This document shows positions 21,449 through 33,200 of a stretch of DNA of 64,000 nt, in pieces. How positions within the stretch are numbered: position 1 is the first letter of the stretch; each line of letters begins with the position of its first letter. The notes under the pieces are model-generated. The model made no database searches. It was not told where the DNA came from and saw nothing but the letters and a program-made list of their open reading frames with translations. Source of the DNA: Microglena sp. YARC (Eukaryota > Chlorophyta > Chlorophyceae > Chlamydomonadales > Chlamydomonadaceae); contig CM039462.1 in NCBI GenBank assembly GCA_022414725.1, positions 114,936,949 to 115,000,948 on the forward strand, given 5' to 3'. The position numbers were made by a program, and so were the translations under genes.

Positions 21449-21790
21449 TGCGCTTAATCTGTGCGTTCTGGGTCGATGGAAGTTGCTTCCTCGGGCATTA
21501 TATTCGCTACTCGATGCAAGCCTGCAGGATAAGGCTTAATTCGCTTTTTGCGCACCGACTTGATCGAACGTATTAGAGTGAGCAGGGATTAGGGTTCGCA
21601 GACATGTGGCGAAACTTTCCATAGTAGAGTGAGAGTGATCCAGATTGGACTAGGGTTCGCAGACAGGGACAGTGACGTCGTCGTGTCAAGGTTAATCGGA
21701 CGTTTTCCGTCGGACGTTTTGAAAACCCTACCCTGTGCAGGGCGTGGCGTTTGACCTCACCCATATCTGATGCGGCAAGCCTGTCAGTCT
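21449..21790. promoter_or_regulatory. Probable divergent promoter between the permease and the left inverted-repeat gene
   Basis: The permease reads left from 21,448 and the next gene reads right from about 21,800, leaving about 350 bases. The block ccagattggactagggttcgcagacaggg / agcagggattagggttcgcagacatg is repeated twice (21,584-21,610 and 21,640-21,670). No TATA box is clear. Confidence 0.35.
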
Positions 21791-22980
21791 CCTCTAAGGA
21801 GCTGTTTGTAGCCAAAAGAATGGACAGCTATTCGTCGAGACTCTTGGTGTAGTGCTGTAGTTAGTGATTAGCCCAGGGGATCGACCCGACCTAATTCTGA
21901 CATTTTCTGTCCTAAACATCACTCGCGATTTATCATGCTCAGTAAGCCTCGTCGATCTGCTCTTGTCTCCTAATCGTTACCGTCATTAGGCCCAATCCAT
22001 TCTTGTTAGCTTTCCTTCACCAGAATGGGGGGAGGGGGGGGGAGGGCGCATGATGTTGATATGCGGCGATTGCAGAACCAAGGTCCTGCGAATCCCCCAG
22101 TCCGAAATGGGCCCTGACAATATCTCCGAATACAAACTTGACTATAGCTTAACCAGTGGTCTGTCTTTGCAAGCCAGTAGGCGGCCTGAATGGCCGCGTT
22201 CGCGATTGATGAGAGCTTCGTTCGCGAGTAACATCGTGGATTCCAAATGAAGGGTCGTGGAGGAAAGAAAATTATGTTCAAGAAACAGCAGTGATGCTGC
22301 AGTTAGGCTGCTCTCGTCCAGATGAGCATGTGGCCTGCCAGGTAAGACTGGACTATCCTAGCTTTTGCTCATGCACTACTAGCTTCCAATGCATGTTGGG
22401 TATGTGTATGTGTGTGTGCATGTGTGTGTGCAAGTATGTGTGTTCATGTACGACAATGACTGTACGTATCTGTGTGATTGTAGACGCCTTTGAGGCCTTC
22501 TTGGTCTTCATGAACTATGTGATGTGGTGAGTGTGTAAATGTTGCGTGCAAGTTCCGTAAGTGTGCTTGCCTGAACTGCCAGTGTATCAACATGAACTAC
22601 ATTGTGGACCGGATCAATCATTCAGGATATATACTCATGTATTTTGCTTACATTTGCAAACCATGCAAATGTATGTATGACAACGCTGTAAGTGTCTGTG
22701 TTTTGTGACGCCTCCAAGGCCTTTCGTCGGCTTCCTATGCACTATTTGCTGTGTTGTGTGTGTTAATGCGTGCAAGTTCGTTTTGTGTGCATGCCTGGAT
22801 GCCATTGTATGCACATGAACTACACTTGTGGATTCGATCAATTCAGAATATATACTAATCATTTGCTTACATCGCAACCACTTTGTGATGTGCTTAGCCG
22901 GGGATATTGATGCTACTACACCACAAACGATGTCCGTACATCATGTTACTGCAATAGGTTTTATTCAATTAATAATGCCG
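21676..22980. repeat. Left arm of a large inverted repeat
   Basis: The whole segment matches the reverse complement of 37,430-38,519 with many substitutions and indels. Shared landmarks in order: gtgtcaaggttaatcggacg, ggagctgtttgtagc, gactcttggtgtagtgctg, tctcctaatcgt, ttgcagaacca, cgcgattgatgagagctt, gtggcctgccaggta and catgttactgcaatagg. The arms are about 1.3 and 1.1 kb, separated by about 14.4 kb. Confidence 0.85.
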
Positions 22981-23042
22981 TACCCCCAGAAAAGACGCAA
23001 GCGACCCCCTATGTCTGTCTGCTGGCAGCGCTTGTGTGCATG
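21810..23042 (+). CDS. Unknown multi-exon gene in the left inverted-repeat arm
   Basis: Coding traces shared with the right arm, in order: a first exon near 21,819 (ATGGACAGC...), a long exon at about 22,060-22,340 ending at donor CCAG|GTAAGA, a short exon at about 22,482 after tgtag (DAFEAFLVFMNYV) with donor GTGAGT, and an exon at about 22,865-23,042 containing AGDIDATTPQTMSVHHVTA and QKRRKRPPMSVCWQRLC, ending at donor GTGAGG. The third exon edge is repeated at about 22,708. The frame is broken compared with the right arm, so this copy may be degraded. I do not recognise the protein. Confidence 0.45.
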
Positions 23043-24060
23043 GTGAGGGAGGGAGGAAGGAACTTGAGGGAAAAGTTCCGGTGTGAGGGAGGGAAGGGAG
23101 GGATTGAGTTAGGGGAGGGAGGGGGCGGCTTGTGTCTGCCTGCCGATTGTGGCCGCTTTCGCTTTGATTTGTTGCTTGCACCAAAAAAGCCCTTCATGGG
23201 CGTGTGCATGTGATGGAGGGAGACAGGGATTGCTTCGAGGATAGCGTCCAGGTGAGAGGATGAGATTGAGCGGAGTGGGGCAATGGGGCAGCATGTGCCT
23301 GTCTGCTGGCAGTGCTTGTGTGGCATGTGAGGGGGAGGGATTGAGCGAGGGTGAAGGGGAGGGGGCTGTCGTGACTGTTTGCGGCAGCGCTTGTTGTGCA
23401 TCGTGAAGGGAGGGAGGGATTGATGCAAGGGTGAGGGGAGGGGGCAGCATGTGTTCTGCGCTGGCAGGCTGTGTGTCGTGTGAGGAAAGGAGGAGGGATT
23501 GAGCGGGGTGAGGGAGGGAAGCGGCATGTGTTGTCGTGCTGGCACGTGCTCGTGTGCATGTGAGGGGGAGAGGGATTGAGCGGGGTGAGGGAGGGAGGGC
23601 AATGTGACTGTCGCCTGGCAGCGCCCTTGGTGTGCATGTGAGGAGGGAGGGAGGGTAGGGATCAAGCAGGGTTGAGGAGGGGGCGACATGTGTCTGTGTC
23701 TGCTGCAGCGCTTGTGTGCATGTAGGGAAGGGGGGAGGGAGGGAAGGTTTTGTGTGAGGAAGGAGGAGGAAGGGTTCGGGTGGGGAGGGAGGGAATGAGC
23801 GGGGTGAGGGAGGGGGCGGCATGTGTCATGTCTGCTGGCAGGGCTTGTGGCATCTGAGGAGGAGGAGGGAGGCACAGTGAGGGAGGGAGGGATTTGATGG
23901 GGTGAGGCAGTGGGGCGGCATTGTCTGTCTGCCTGCGCGCTTGTGTGGCTTGAGGAGGGAGGATCGCGTAGGGAGGGCAGCTTGTGTCTGTCTGCTGGCC
24001 GCGCTTGTGTGCATGTGAGATAGGAGGGATATGAGGAAAGGTCGGGTGAGGGAGGGAGGG
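23020..24060. repeat. Donor-side exon-edge array of the left-arm gene (~80-100-bp units, more than ten copies)
   Basis: The first unit is the real exon end tgtctgtctgctggcagcgc-ttgtgtgcatg followed by gtgaggg. Copies of tgtctgctggcagcgcttgt plus gtgcatgtgagggagggagg recur through 24,020, with ggattgagcgggg fillers. Later copies lose one base at the junction (catgtgaggg). The 481-codon minus-strand ORF across it is repeat translation. Confidence 0.8.
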
Positions 24061-24360
24061 ATTGAGCGGGTGGGAGGGTTGCGATGGCGATAGGAGGAAA
24101 GGGGAAAGGTGCGATGAGGGAAGGGAGGGAGGGATTGAGGGAAGGGTCTGAGTGAGTGTGAGTGGAGCTGAGTGAGTGAATTGAGGTGAGCGAATGAAAG
24201 GAGGGATTGAGTGTGGTAGGAGGGGTGCGATGAAATGGGAGGAAGAGGAAGGGTGTGAGTGAGTGAGTGGGGGATAAAGCGGGGTGAAGGGGTGGGGGAG
24301 GGGTGCGAAGTGGCAAGATGGAGGGGTGTGGAGGGGTTGCGATGGCGATTGGAGATGAAG
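24060..24360. repeat. GA/GGGAGG-rich tail of the array
   Basis: Purine-rich imperfect repeats (gagggagggattgag, ggcgatgg) without exon-edge sequence. No gene. Confidence 0.7.
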
Positions 24361-24819
24361 GGAAGAAATGGATGGATACCAACCTGCGGAGTACAAAGCC
24401 TGAATCGCTAAACCTGGTACAACTGTGGAGTATAGAGGATGGGCTCGCCCTCAACCAACTAACCTAACATATAAACCGCCACCACACTGCATCACTGCCA
24501 CGGTGCTTCCCTCCTCCAAATATGGAAATGTGGACTTCCTGCTGATTTGCTGACTCTGCAGTCATGTCGTTGCGGTTCACCATCCCCATGGGGTTTTTTT
24601 TGCATTCTTAGGGTAATCTTTGGGGATAGGCTGAATGGGGAGCTGGCCCTAGTAGCTTGGCTCATGGCGTGGCGGGAATCTGCATGAGTAGGCTAAACAA
24701 ATGAGCTCTGATACTTCGATATTATTTTATATTTTTAGCGTGGGCTTACTTGCGTTCGAGCATCAGGTCTATTTCTTCTCAGCCCATGAGGATCAGGTAT
24801 GTCTCATCCAGAGCACCAG

Positions 24820-25560
24820 GCTCAGTCCGTCACATTGTTTGTTTTACTGCTAAGATGGCAAGCACTGGAGTGCTGGGCTGTAGCCGTGTAAAAAAATTGG
24901 AATCGCGGCTGTACATGTAACAAAGTTGTCGGCATAGGCATAACTTTAACATTGTCCAGTACGGTACACATGATGACATGGATTACATTATGGTGCTCGC
25001 TAATATTTGTTCTAACTGCGAAGACGACGACAGCCGAATCGCTGGCTGGGGCATGTTAGAAAGTTCGACTTCGTTAATGTGGGCCTGGGCAATAACTATA
25101 ACATTGACTATATTACATTGTTCAGATACGGTACACAGATTACTTCTGTAGCAAATAATATTTGTTTTACTGCCGAAGAGGAGCGCAGCCGATTCGCTGG
25201 CTGAACGATGTTAACCAAAGTTCGGCTTCGTGATTGTGGGCCTGGGCATAATATACATTCTCCACATAACGGTAAACACACGAATTACACTTCCGTACTA
25301 AAATATAACATTGTTGTTACTGCAAAGACAACTGAGCGGCAAATCGGTTGCTGTAAGCATGTTAAAAAGTTGAAGATCATGATTGCGGCGTAGCATAATC
25401 TACATTGCCCAGGCATATATGATACACTCTGTCTCAACGACTAATGATTTACTGCTGAAGAGGAGAGTGGCCTAAATCGTGGTTGGAGCCCTGTAAGAAA
25501 GTTGACTTCGTGATTAATGGGCCTGGCATAACTTACATTGTTGGGCTGGAGCATAGTGTC
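24820..25560. repeat. ~150-170-bp tandem repeat, four to five copies
   Basis: Units share acattgtccagatacggtacac, atttgttttactgc(g/c)aagag, cagccgaatcgctggctg, catgttagaaagttcgacttcg and tgggcctgggcataac. Divergence is high and each copy has indels. No coding or splice signal seen. The 24,380-24,820 stretch before it appears single-copy with no gene. Confidence 0.75.
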
Positions 25561-25929
25561 TAGATGAGACATAGCCTAATACTCAGCAAGGCTGTGACGA
25601 AATTAAGCCTGCCTTAAAAAATAGGAAACCATTATGAAGTAACAGACGTTTTTTTTTTCACATCTCCTGGCAGCTCACTGTAAGCTCATAGCCGCCACTA
25701 GGCAAGCCCTCAAGCTTTCAGCTGCATTTGATTTCCTATCTAATCAGCCTATAAACTAATCTAAATGGTTTCGAAATCTTGCGTCTCAGTCGCTAAACAG
25801 ACCCTGGAAATCTGCAATGAGCGACGCACCCAGACCTCTGAGATGCAGTGGACCCTCAAAATTCTGCTTATTGGACGGTGAGGCTGAGACAAAAGCTAGA
25901 TAAGCTAAGGCTGAGGAATCCCTAGTTAA

Positions 25930-26255
25930 TCATTTATGGACTGGGACAGGGAGTGACGGGGACTGAGCCTGGTGCTCTGGATGAGACATAGCTGAGGATG
26001 TGAACCATGGACTGTGTCTGAAGCTGAGCCGAATTAAACATAGCCAGGAGCTGAGCCTGATGAGGCATACGCCTGGAAGCTGGATGATGCTGTGACCGAA
26101 GAGCCTGGAGCTGAGCCTGTTGCAGCGCATAGTCTGGAGCTGATGAGGCTGTACCCAGAAGAGCTTGCTGAGCATAGCAAGCGAGCTAAGGAGGCTGTGG
26201 CCAGGACAGACTGAAGCTGGGCCTGGGGCAAAGGATAGAAGTTTGTTCTCGGTGA
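25930..26255. repeat. Imperfect ~30-36-bp minisatellite (GAGCCTGGAGCTGA)
   Basis: Repeats of ctggagctgagcctgatgag with catagc tails. Low conservation. No gene. Confidence 0.65.
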
Positions 26256-26405
26256 GACTTTGGCTGATGCTTGGGATTGATGACGGGGGCTTAGGCCTCG
26301 GTGCGCAGGTTAGATGTAGCGGCTTGCTGCAATTGTTGCGACCCTTAGATGTGCAATACGGACTTTATGTGGGCAGTGAACAGAACATAACGCAGTGCAC
26401 TACGC

Positions 26406-26825
26406 TTACCCAGCTTCGAATGGCATGTTAGGGATGCCACATAACGCAGAGTCCTCCAGTCCACTTTTGCATACATGGAAGTTTCTGCCTGCTGCATGTC
26501 CTGGTTGTGGCATGTTCATGAGCCACCAGCTTGTGTACTGCCCCTCGTGTTGGCGCAGCAACAACCAAAATTGTGTAACATATCTGTTGCCCCCAATGTC
26601 CAAAATTCTCCTGCTAGTAGAGGGCCCCAAGGGAACAGCGCTCTTGAAGGATCTTACTTGAATGTCAATACCTTCAGCGTTCATGCGATCTCCAGTCTGC
26701 AGGCTCTCTTGGTATTGTGCGTCAGCGCGCAATGAGCCAACTCTGTTTGGAAAGTCTTTGCCTGACATATGGTACATGGCATGGCAATAGTAGACGGCTG
26801 TCCAAATGTAGCTTGGGTTATACAA
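26406..26825 (-). CDS. Unrecognised 139-codon ORF
   Basis: Open on the minus strand with a balanced composition (for example RRILDIGGNRYVTQFWLLL) and no repeat content. It could be an exon of the right-arm gene beyond the satellite, or chance. The plus strand over the same bases is also partly open and shows two CxxC pairs (CPGCG, CPSCW). I cannot decide between strands, and no family is recognised. Confidence 0.25.
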   Translation of the reverse strand: MYNPSYIWTAVYYCHAMYHMSGKDFPNRVGSLRADAQYQESLQTGDRMNAEGIDIQVRSFKSAVPLGPSTSRRILDIGGNRYVTQFWLLLRQHEGQYTSWWLMNMPQPGHAAGRNFHVCKSGLEDSALCGIPNMPFEAG

Positions 26826-27289
26826 ACTGTTTCATATATATAAAAAACATATTAAGAACTTTGGCAATACCTTCCTCCTTGTTTAGACTAATGCAATTGT
26901 TACTCTACTGATTATAAGGATGTTAGTTTTTACTAGGTTTTAGTTTAGCCTAGTCAGGACTAAATCTGATCTACTTTCACTATTAGGGCTAATGTGTTTC
27001 CCGCAGTTTAGCCCTACATCCGATCCTAGACATAGCTATATCTACTCTTTATTTTAGAAACAAAGGATACTGTAGCCACAATCCTTTAATCCAATTATGG
27101 ACAAAAGTGATAGCATTCAATATACATGTATCTGCATTATGTGATTCCGGTAAGGATGGCTTGGGTAAGCCCCCGGAAGTTGTGAAGTGGCTTGTCCTGG
27201 ATCAACACTGGCCTGCATATAGACATGGTAATGTAATTATTCGCACATTATTTTGACCACGATGTGGAGAAAAAGTCGGTCATGGATGA

Positions 27290-30200
27290 ATTGGAAATAT
27301 TTGCAGGAATGTTAATGCACTGAAAGGTCGCATCCCCCCCAAAAATGAGTCTGATGGGTCCTAATCGCTCCTGAGTGAAGGCAGCCGCGTGTGTGCAGAT
27401 CCGGGCACAGACCCCGGTTAAGGAGGGGCGGGTTTGGTGGTCTGCGCCACCTTCACGGCAGTGGGAAAACTTTTTTCGGGTGAACCGATGTGGATGAAAG
27501 TGGTATGGGTGATCTTGGAAAGATATTTGTGCAATTGACATGGCACTGAAGTCCCATCCCAAAAGCTGAATCTGATGTGTCCTATGCCAGTCCTTAGTTA
27601 GACGCACGTTTGGTTGAAAGCGAAAACGCTCGCAGAAAGGGGGGTTGAGGGGGTATTGCACTCTCAGTGAGGGTGGAAACTACTTTTGAAACCGTGTGAA
27701 ATTGGAATTTGTATGATGGAGTGATTATGCATATGCTTTAATGGCATAAAACGAGGAAAGTCCACCTCACCAAAATGAGATTCTGATAAGTCTCATCACC
27801 AGAAACGCGGTCAGGGCACTGTTTGTTCGACATGTAGTGGCACAGGGGAGCTTGAGGGGTGGCGATTTGGGGCACCGAGAACAGATGGGAGAAGTAAACT
27901 ATGAACCCTCGCTGAAAGTGGTATTGATTGGAAGATATTTGCAAATGTTTAATGGCACTGAATAGTGCCCATCCCCCAAACTGAGTCTGATGGGTCCTAA
28001 TCCAGCAGTCCTTTAGTACGGGACGTTGTGCGAAACAGGGCACCGAGGGGGGTTTGAGGGGGGTTGGCATTCACAGAGTGGGGAACTATTTTGAACCGAT
28101 GTGGATGAATAGTGGTATCGATTGGAAGATATTTTGCAAATGTTTAATGGCACTGAAAGTCCCATCCCCCCAAAATGAGTCTGATGTCCTATCCAGGTCC
28201 TATACGTATGCATGGTTTGTGCAAAGCGGGCACGAGGGGGGGGGTTGAGGGGGTTGGCATTCACAGAGTGGGAAAACTATTTTGAACCGATGTGATGAAA
28301 GTGTATTGATTGGCAAGATATTTGCAAATGTTTAATGGCACTGAAATCCCATCCCCCCAAAATGAGTCTGATGGTCCTATCCAGGTCCTAGTACGCCACG
28401 GTTTGTGCGAAAGCGGGCACGAGGGGGGGGTTGAGGGGGTTGGCTCACAGAGTGGGAAAACTTGAACCGATGTGGATGAAAGTGGTATTGATGGAAGATA
28501 TTTGCAAATGTTTAATGGCACTGAAAGTCCATCCCCCCAAAATGAGTCTGATGGGTCCTATCCAGGTCCTTAGAGTACGCACGGTTGTGCGAAGCGGCAC
28601 GAGGGGGGGCTTTGAGGGGGTTGCATTCACAGAGTGGGAAAACTATTTTGAACCGATGTGGATGAAAGTGGTATTGATTGGAAGATATTTGCAAATGTTT
28701 AATGGCACTGAAAGTCCCATCCCCCAAAATTGAGTCTGATGGTCCTATCCAGGTCCTGAGTACGCACGGTTTGTGCGAAAGCCGGGCACGAGGGGGGGGT
28801 TGAGGGGTTGGCCATTCACAGAGTGGGAAAACTATTTTGAACCGATGTGGATGAAAGTGGTATTGATTGGAAGATATTTGGCAAATGTTTAATGGCACTG
28901 AAAGTCCCATCCCCCAAAATGAGTCTGATGGGTCCTATCCAGTCCTTAGTACGCACGGTTTGTGCGAAAGCGGGCACGAGGGGGTTGAGGGGGTTGGCAT
29001 TCACAGAGTGGGAAAACTATTTTTGAACCGATGTGGATGGTCCTAAAGTGGTATTGATTGGAAGATATTTGCAAATGTTTAATGGCACTATAGAAAGTTT
29101 GTGCGCATCCCCCAAAAATGAGTCTGATGGGTCCTATCCAGGTCCTTAGTACGCACGGTTTGTGCGGAAAGCGGGCACGAGGGGGGGTTGAGGGGGTTGG
29201 CATTCACAGAGTGGAAAACTATTTGAAACGATGTGGATGAAAGTGGTATTGATTGGAAGATATTTTGCAAATGTTTAATGGCACGTGAAAGTCCCATCCC
29301 CCCAAAATGAGTCTGATGGGTCCTATCCAGGTCCTTAGTACGCACGGTTTGTGCGAAAGCTGGGCACGAGGGGGGGGGGGGGGTTGAGGGGGTTGGCATT
29401 CACAGAGTGGGAAACATTTTGAACCGTATGTGGATGAAAGTGGTATATTGATTGAATATTTGCAAATGTTTAATGGCACTGAAAGTCCCATCCCCCCAAA
29501 ATGAGTCTGATGGGTCCTATCCAGGTCCTTAGTACGCACGGTTTGTGCGAAAGCGGGCACGAGGGGGGGGTTTGAGGGGGTTGGCATTCACAGAGTGGGA
29601 AAACTATTTTTGAACCGATGTGGATGAAAGTGGTATTGATTGGAAGATATTTGCAAATGTTTAATGGCACTGAAAGTCCCATCCCCCAAAATGAGTCTGA
29701 TGGGTCTATCCAGGTCCTTAGTACGCAACGGTTTGTGCGAAAGCGGGCACGCAGGGGGGGGTTGAGGGTTGGCATTCACAGAGTGGGAAAACTATTTTGA
29801 ACCGATGTGGATGAAAGTGGTATTGATTGGAAGATATTTGCAAATGTTTAATGGCACTGAAAGTCCCATCCCCCCAAAATGAGTCTGATGGTCCTATCCA
29901 GGTCCTGAGTACGCACGGTTTGTGCGAAAGCGGGCACGAGGGGGGGGTTTGAGGGGTTGGCATTCACAGAGTGGGAAAACTATTTGTGAACCGATGTGGA
30001 TGAAAGTGGTATTGATTGGAAGAGGTATTTGCAAATGTTTAATGGCACTGAAAGTCCCATCCCCCCAAAAATGAGTCTGATGGGTCCGGGCACCGAGGGG
30101 GGGTATTGGCCAGGTCCTGAGTACAATGTTTAATGCACTGTCCCATTGTGATGGGTCCTATCCAGGTCCTTAACGCAGGTTTGTGCGAAAGGGGCACGAG

Positions 30201-33200
30201 GGGGGGGTTGAGGGGTTGGCATTCACAGAGTGGGAAAACTATTTATGAACAGATGTGGATGAAAGTGGTATTGATTGGAAGATATTTGCAAATGTTTAAT
30301 GGCACTGAAAGTCCCATCCCCCCAAAATGAGTCTGATGGGTCCTATCCAGGTCCTTTAGTACGCCACGGTTTGTGCGAAAGCGGGCACGAGGGGGGGGCT
30401 TGAGGGGGTTGGCATTCACAGAGTGGGAAAAACTATTTTGAAATGCCGATGTGGATGAAAGTGGTATTGATTGGAAGATATTTGCAAATGTTTAATGGCA
30501 CTGAAAGTCCCATCCCCCCAAAATGAGTCTGATGGGTTCCTATCCAGGTCTTAGTACGCACGGTTTGTCGAAAGCGGGCACGAGGGGGGGGTTGAGGGGG
30601 TTGGCATTCACAGAGTGGGAAACTATTTTGAACCGATGTGGATGAAAGTTGGTATTGATTGGAAGATATTTTGCAAATGTTTAATGGCACTGAAAGTCCC
30701 ATCCCCCAAAATGAGTCTGATGGGTCCTATCCAGGTCCTGAGTACGGCACGGTTTGTGCGAAAGCGGGCACGAGGGGGGGGTTGAGGGGGTTGGCATTCA
30801 CAGAGTGGGAAAACTATTTTGAACCGATGTGGATGAAAAGTGGTATTGATTGAAGATATTTGCAAATGTTTAATGGCCACTGAAAGTCCCATCCCCCAAA
30901 ATGAGTCTGATGGCGTCCTATCCAGGTCCTGAGTACGCACGGGTTTGTGCGAAAGCGGGGCACGAGGGGGTTGAGGGGTTGGCATTCACAGAGTGGGAAA
31001 ACTATTTTGAACCGATGTGATGAAAGTGGTATTTGATTGGAAGATATTTGCAAATGTTTAATGGCACTGAAAGTCCCATCCCCCCAAAAATGAGTCTGAT
31101 GGGTCCTATCCAGGTCACTGAGTACGCACGGTTTGTGCGAAAGCGGGCACGAGGGGGGGTTGAGGGGGTTGGCATTCACAGAGTGAGGAAAACTATTTTG
31201 AACGATGTGGATGAAAAGTGGTATTGATTGGAAGATATTTGCAAATGTTTAATGGCACTGAAAGTCCCATCCCCCCAAAAATGAGTCTGATGGGTCCTAT
31301 CCAGGTCCTTAGTACGCACGGTTTGTGCGAAAGCGGGCACGAGGGGTTGGAGGGGGTTGGCATTCACAGAGTGGGAAAACTATTTTGAACCGATGTGGAT
31401 GAAAGTTGTATTGATTGGAAGATTAATTTGCAAATGTTTAATGGCACTGAAAGTCCCATCCCCCCAAAAATGAGTCTTGATGGGTCCTATCCAGGTCCTT
31501 AGTACGCACGGTTTGTGTGAAAGCGGGCACGAGGGGGGTTGAGGGGTTGGCATTCACAGAGTGGGAAAAACTATTTTGAACCCGATGTGGATGAAAGTGG
31601 TATTGATGGAAGATATTTAGCAAATGTTAATGGCACTGAAAGTCCCATCCCCCAAAATGAGTCTGATGGGTCCTATCCAGGTCCTTAGTACGCACGGTTT
31701 GTGCGAAAGCGGGCACGAGGGGGGGTTGAGGGGTTGGCATTCACAGAGTGGGAAAAACTATTTTGAACCGATGTGGATGAAAGTGGTATTGATTGGAAAT
31801 ATTTGCAAATGTTTAATGGCACTGAAAGTCCCATCCCCCCAAAATGAGTCTGATGGGTCCTATCCAGGTCCTGAGTACGCACGGTTTTGTGCGAAAGCGG
31901 GCAGAGGGGGGGTTGAGGGGGTTGGCATTCACAGAGTGGGAAAACTATTTTGAACCGATGTGGATGAAAGTGGTATTGATTGGAAGATATTTGCAAATGT
32001 TTATGCACTGAAAGTCCCATCCCCCCAAAATGAGTCTGATGGGTCCTATCCAGGTCCTTAGTACGCACGGTTTGTGCGGAAAGCGGGCACGAGGGGGGGT
32101 TGAGGGGGTTGGCATTCACAGAGTGGGAAACTATTTTGAACCGATGTGGATGAAAGTGGTATTGATTGGAAGATATTTGCAAATGTTTAATGGCACTGAA
32201 AGTCCCATCCCCCAAAATGAGTCTGATGGGTCCTATCCAGGTCCTTAGTACGCACGGTTTGTGTGAAAGCGGGCACGGAGGGGGGGTTGAGGGGGGGTTG
32301 GCCATTCACAGAGTGGGAAAACTATTTTGAACCGATGTGGATGAAAGTGGTATTGATTGGAAGATATTTGCAAATGTTTAATGGCACTGAAAGTCCCATC
32401 CCCCCAAATGAGTCTGATGGGTCTATCCAGGTCCTTAGTATCGCACGGTTTTGTGCGAAAGCGGGCACGAGGGGGGGGTTGAGGGGGTTGGCATTCACAG
32501 AGTGGGAAACTATTTGAACCGATGTGGATGAAAGTGGTATTGATTGGAAGATATTGCAAATGTTTAATGCACTGAAAGTCCATCCCCCAAAATGAGTCTG
32601 ATGGTCCTATCCAGGTCCTGAGTACGCACGGTTTGTGCGAAAGCGGCACGAGGGGGGGGTTGAGGGGGTTGGCATTCACAGAGTGGGAAAACTATTTTTG
32701 AACCGATGTGGATGAAAGTTGGTATTGATTGGAAGATATTTGCAAATGTTTAATGGCACTGAAAGTCCCATCCCCCCAAAATGAGTCTGATGGGTCCTAT
32801 CCAGGTCCTGAGTACGCACGGTTTGTGCGAAAGCGGGCACGAGGGGGGGGTTGAGGGGGTTGGCATTCACAGAGTGGGAAAAACTATTTTGAACCGATGT
32901 GGATGAAAGTGGTATTGATTGGAAGATATTTGCAAATGTTTAATGGCACTGAAAGTCCCATCCCCCCAAAATGAGTCTGATGGGTCCTATCCAGGTCCTT
33001 AGTACGCACGGTTTGTGCGAAAGCGGGCACGAGGGGGGGTTGAGGGGGTTGGCATTCACAGAGTGGGAAAACTATTTGAACCGATGTGGATGAAAGTGGT
33101 ATTGATTGGAAGATATTTGCAAATGTTTAATGGCACTGAAAAGTCCCATCCCCCCCAAAATGAGTCTGATGGGTCCTATCCAGGTCCTGAGTACGCACGG

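Noticed and set aside
23009..24454. 481-codon minus-strand ORF, Ser/Pro/His-rich
   Set aside because: Translation of the G-rich exon-edge array; plus-strand exon and donor explain the locus better.
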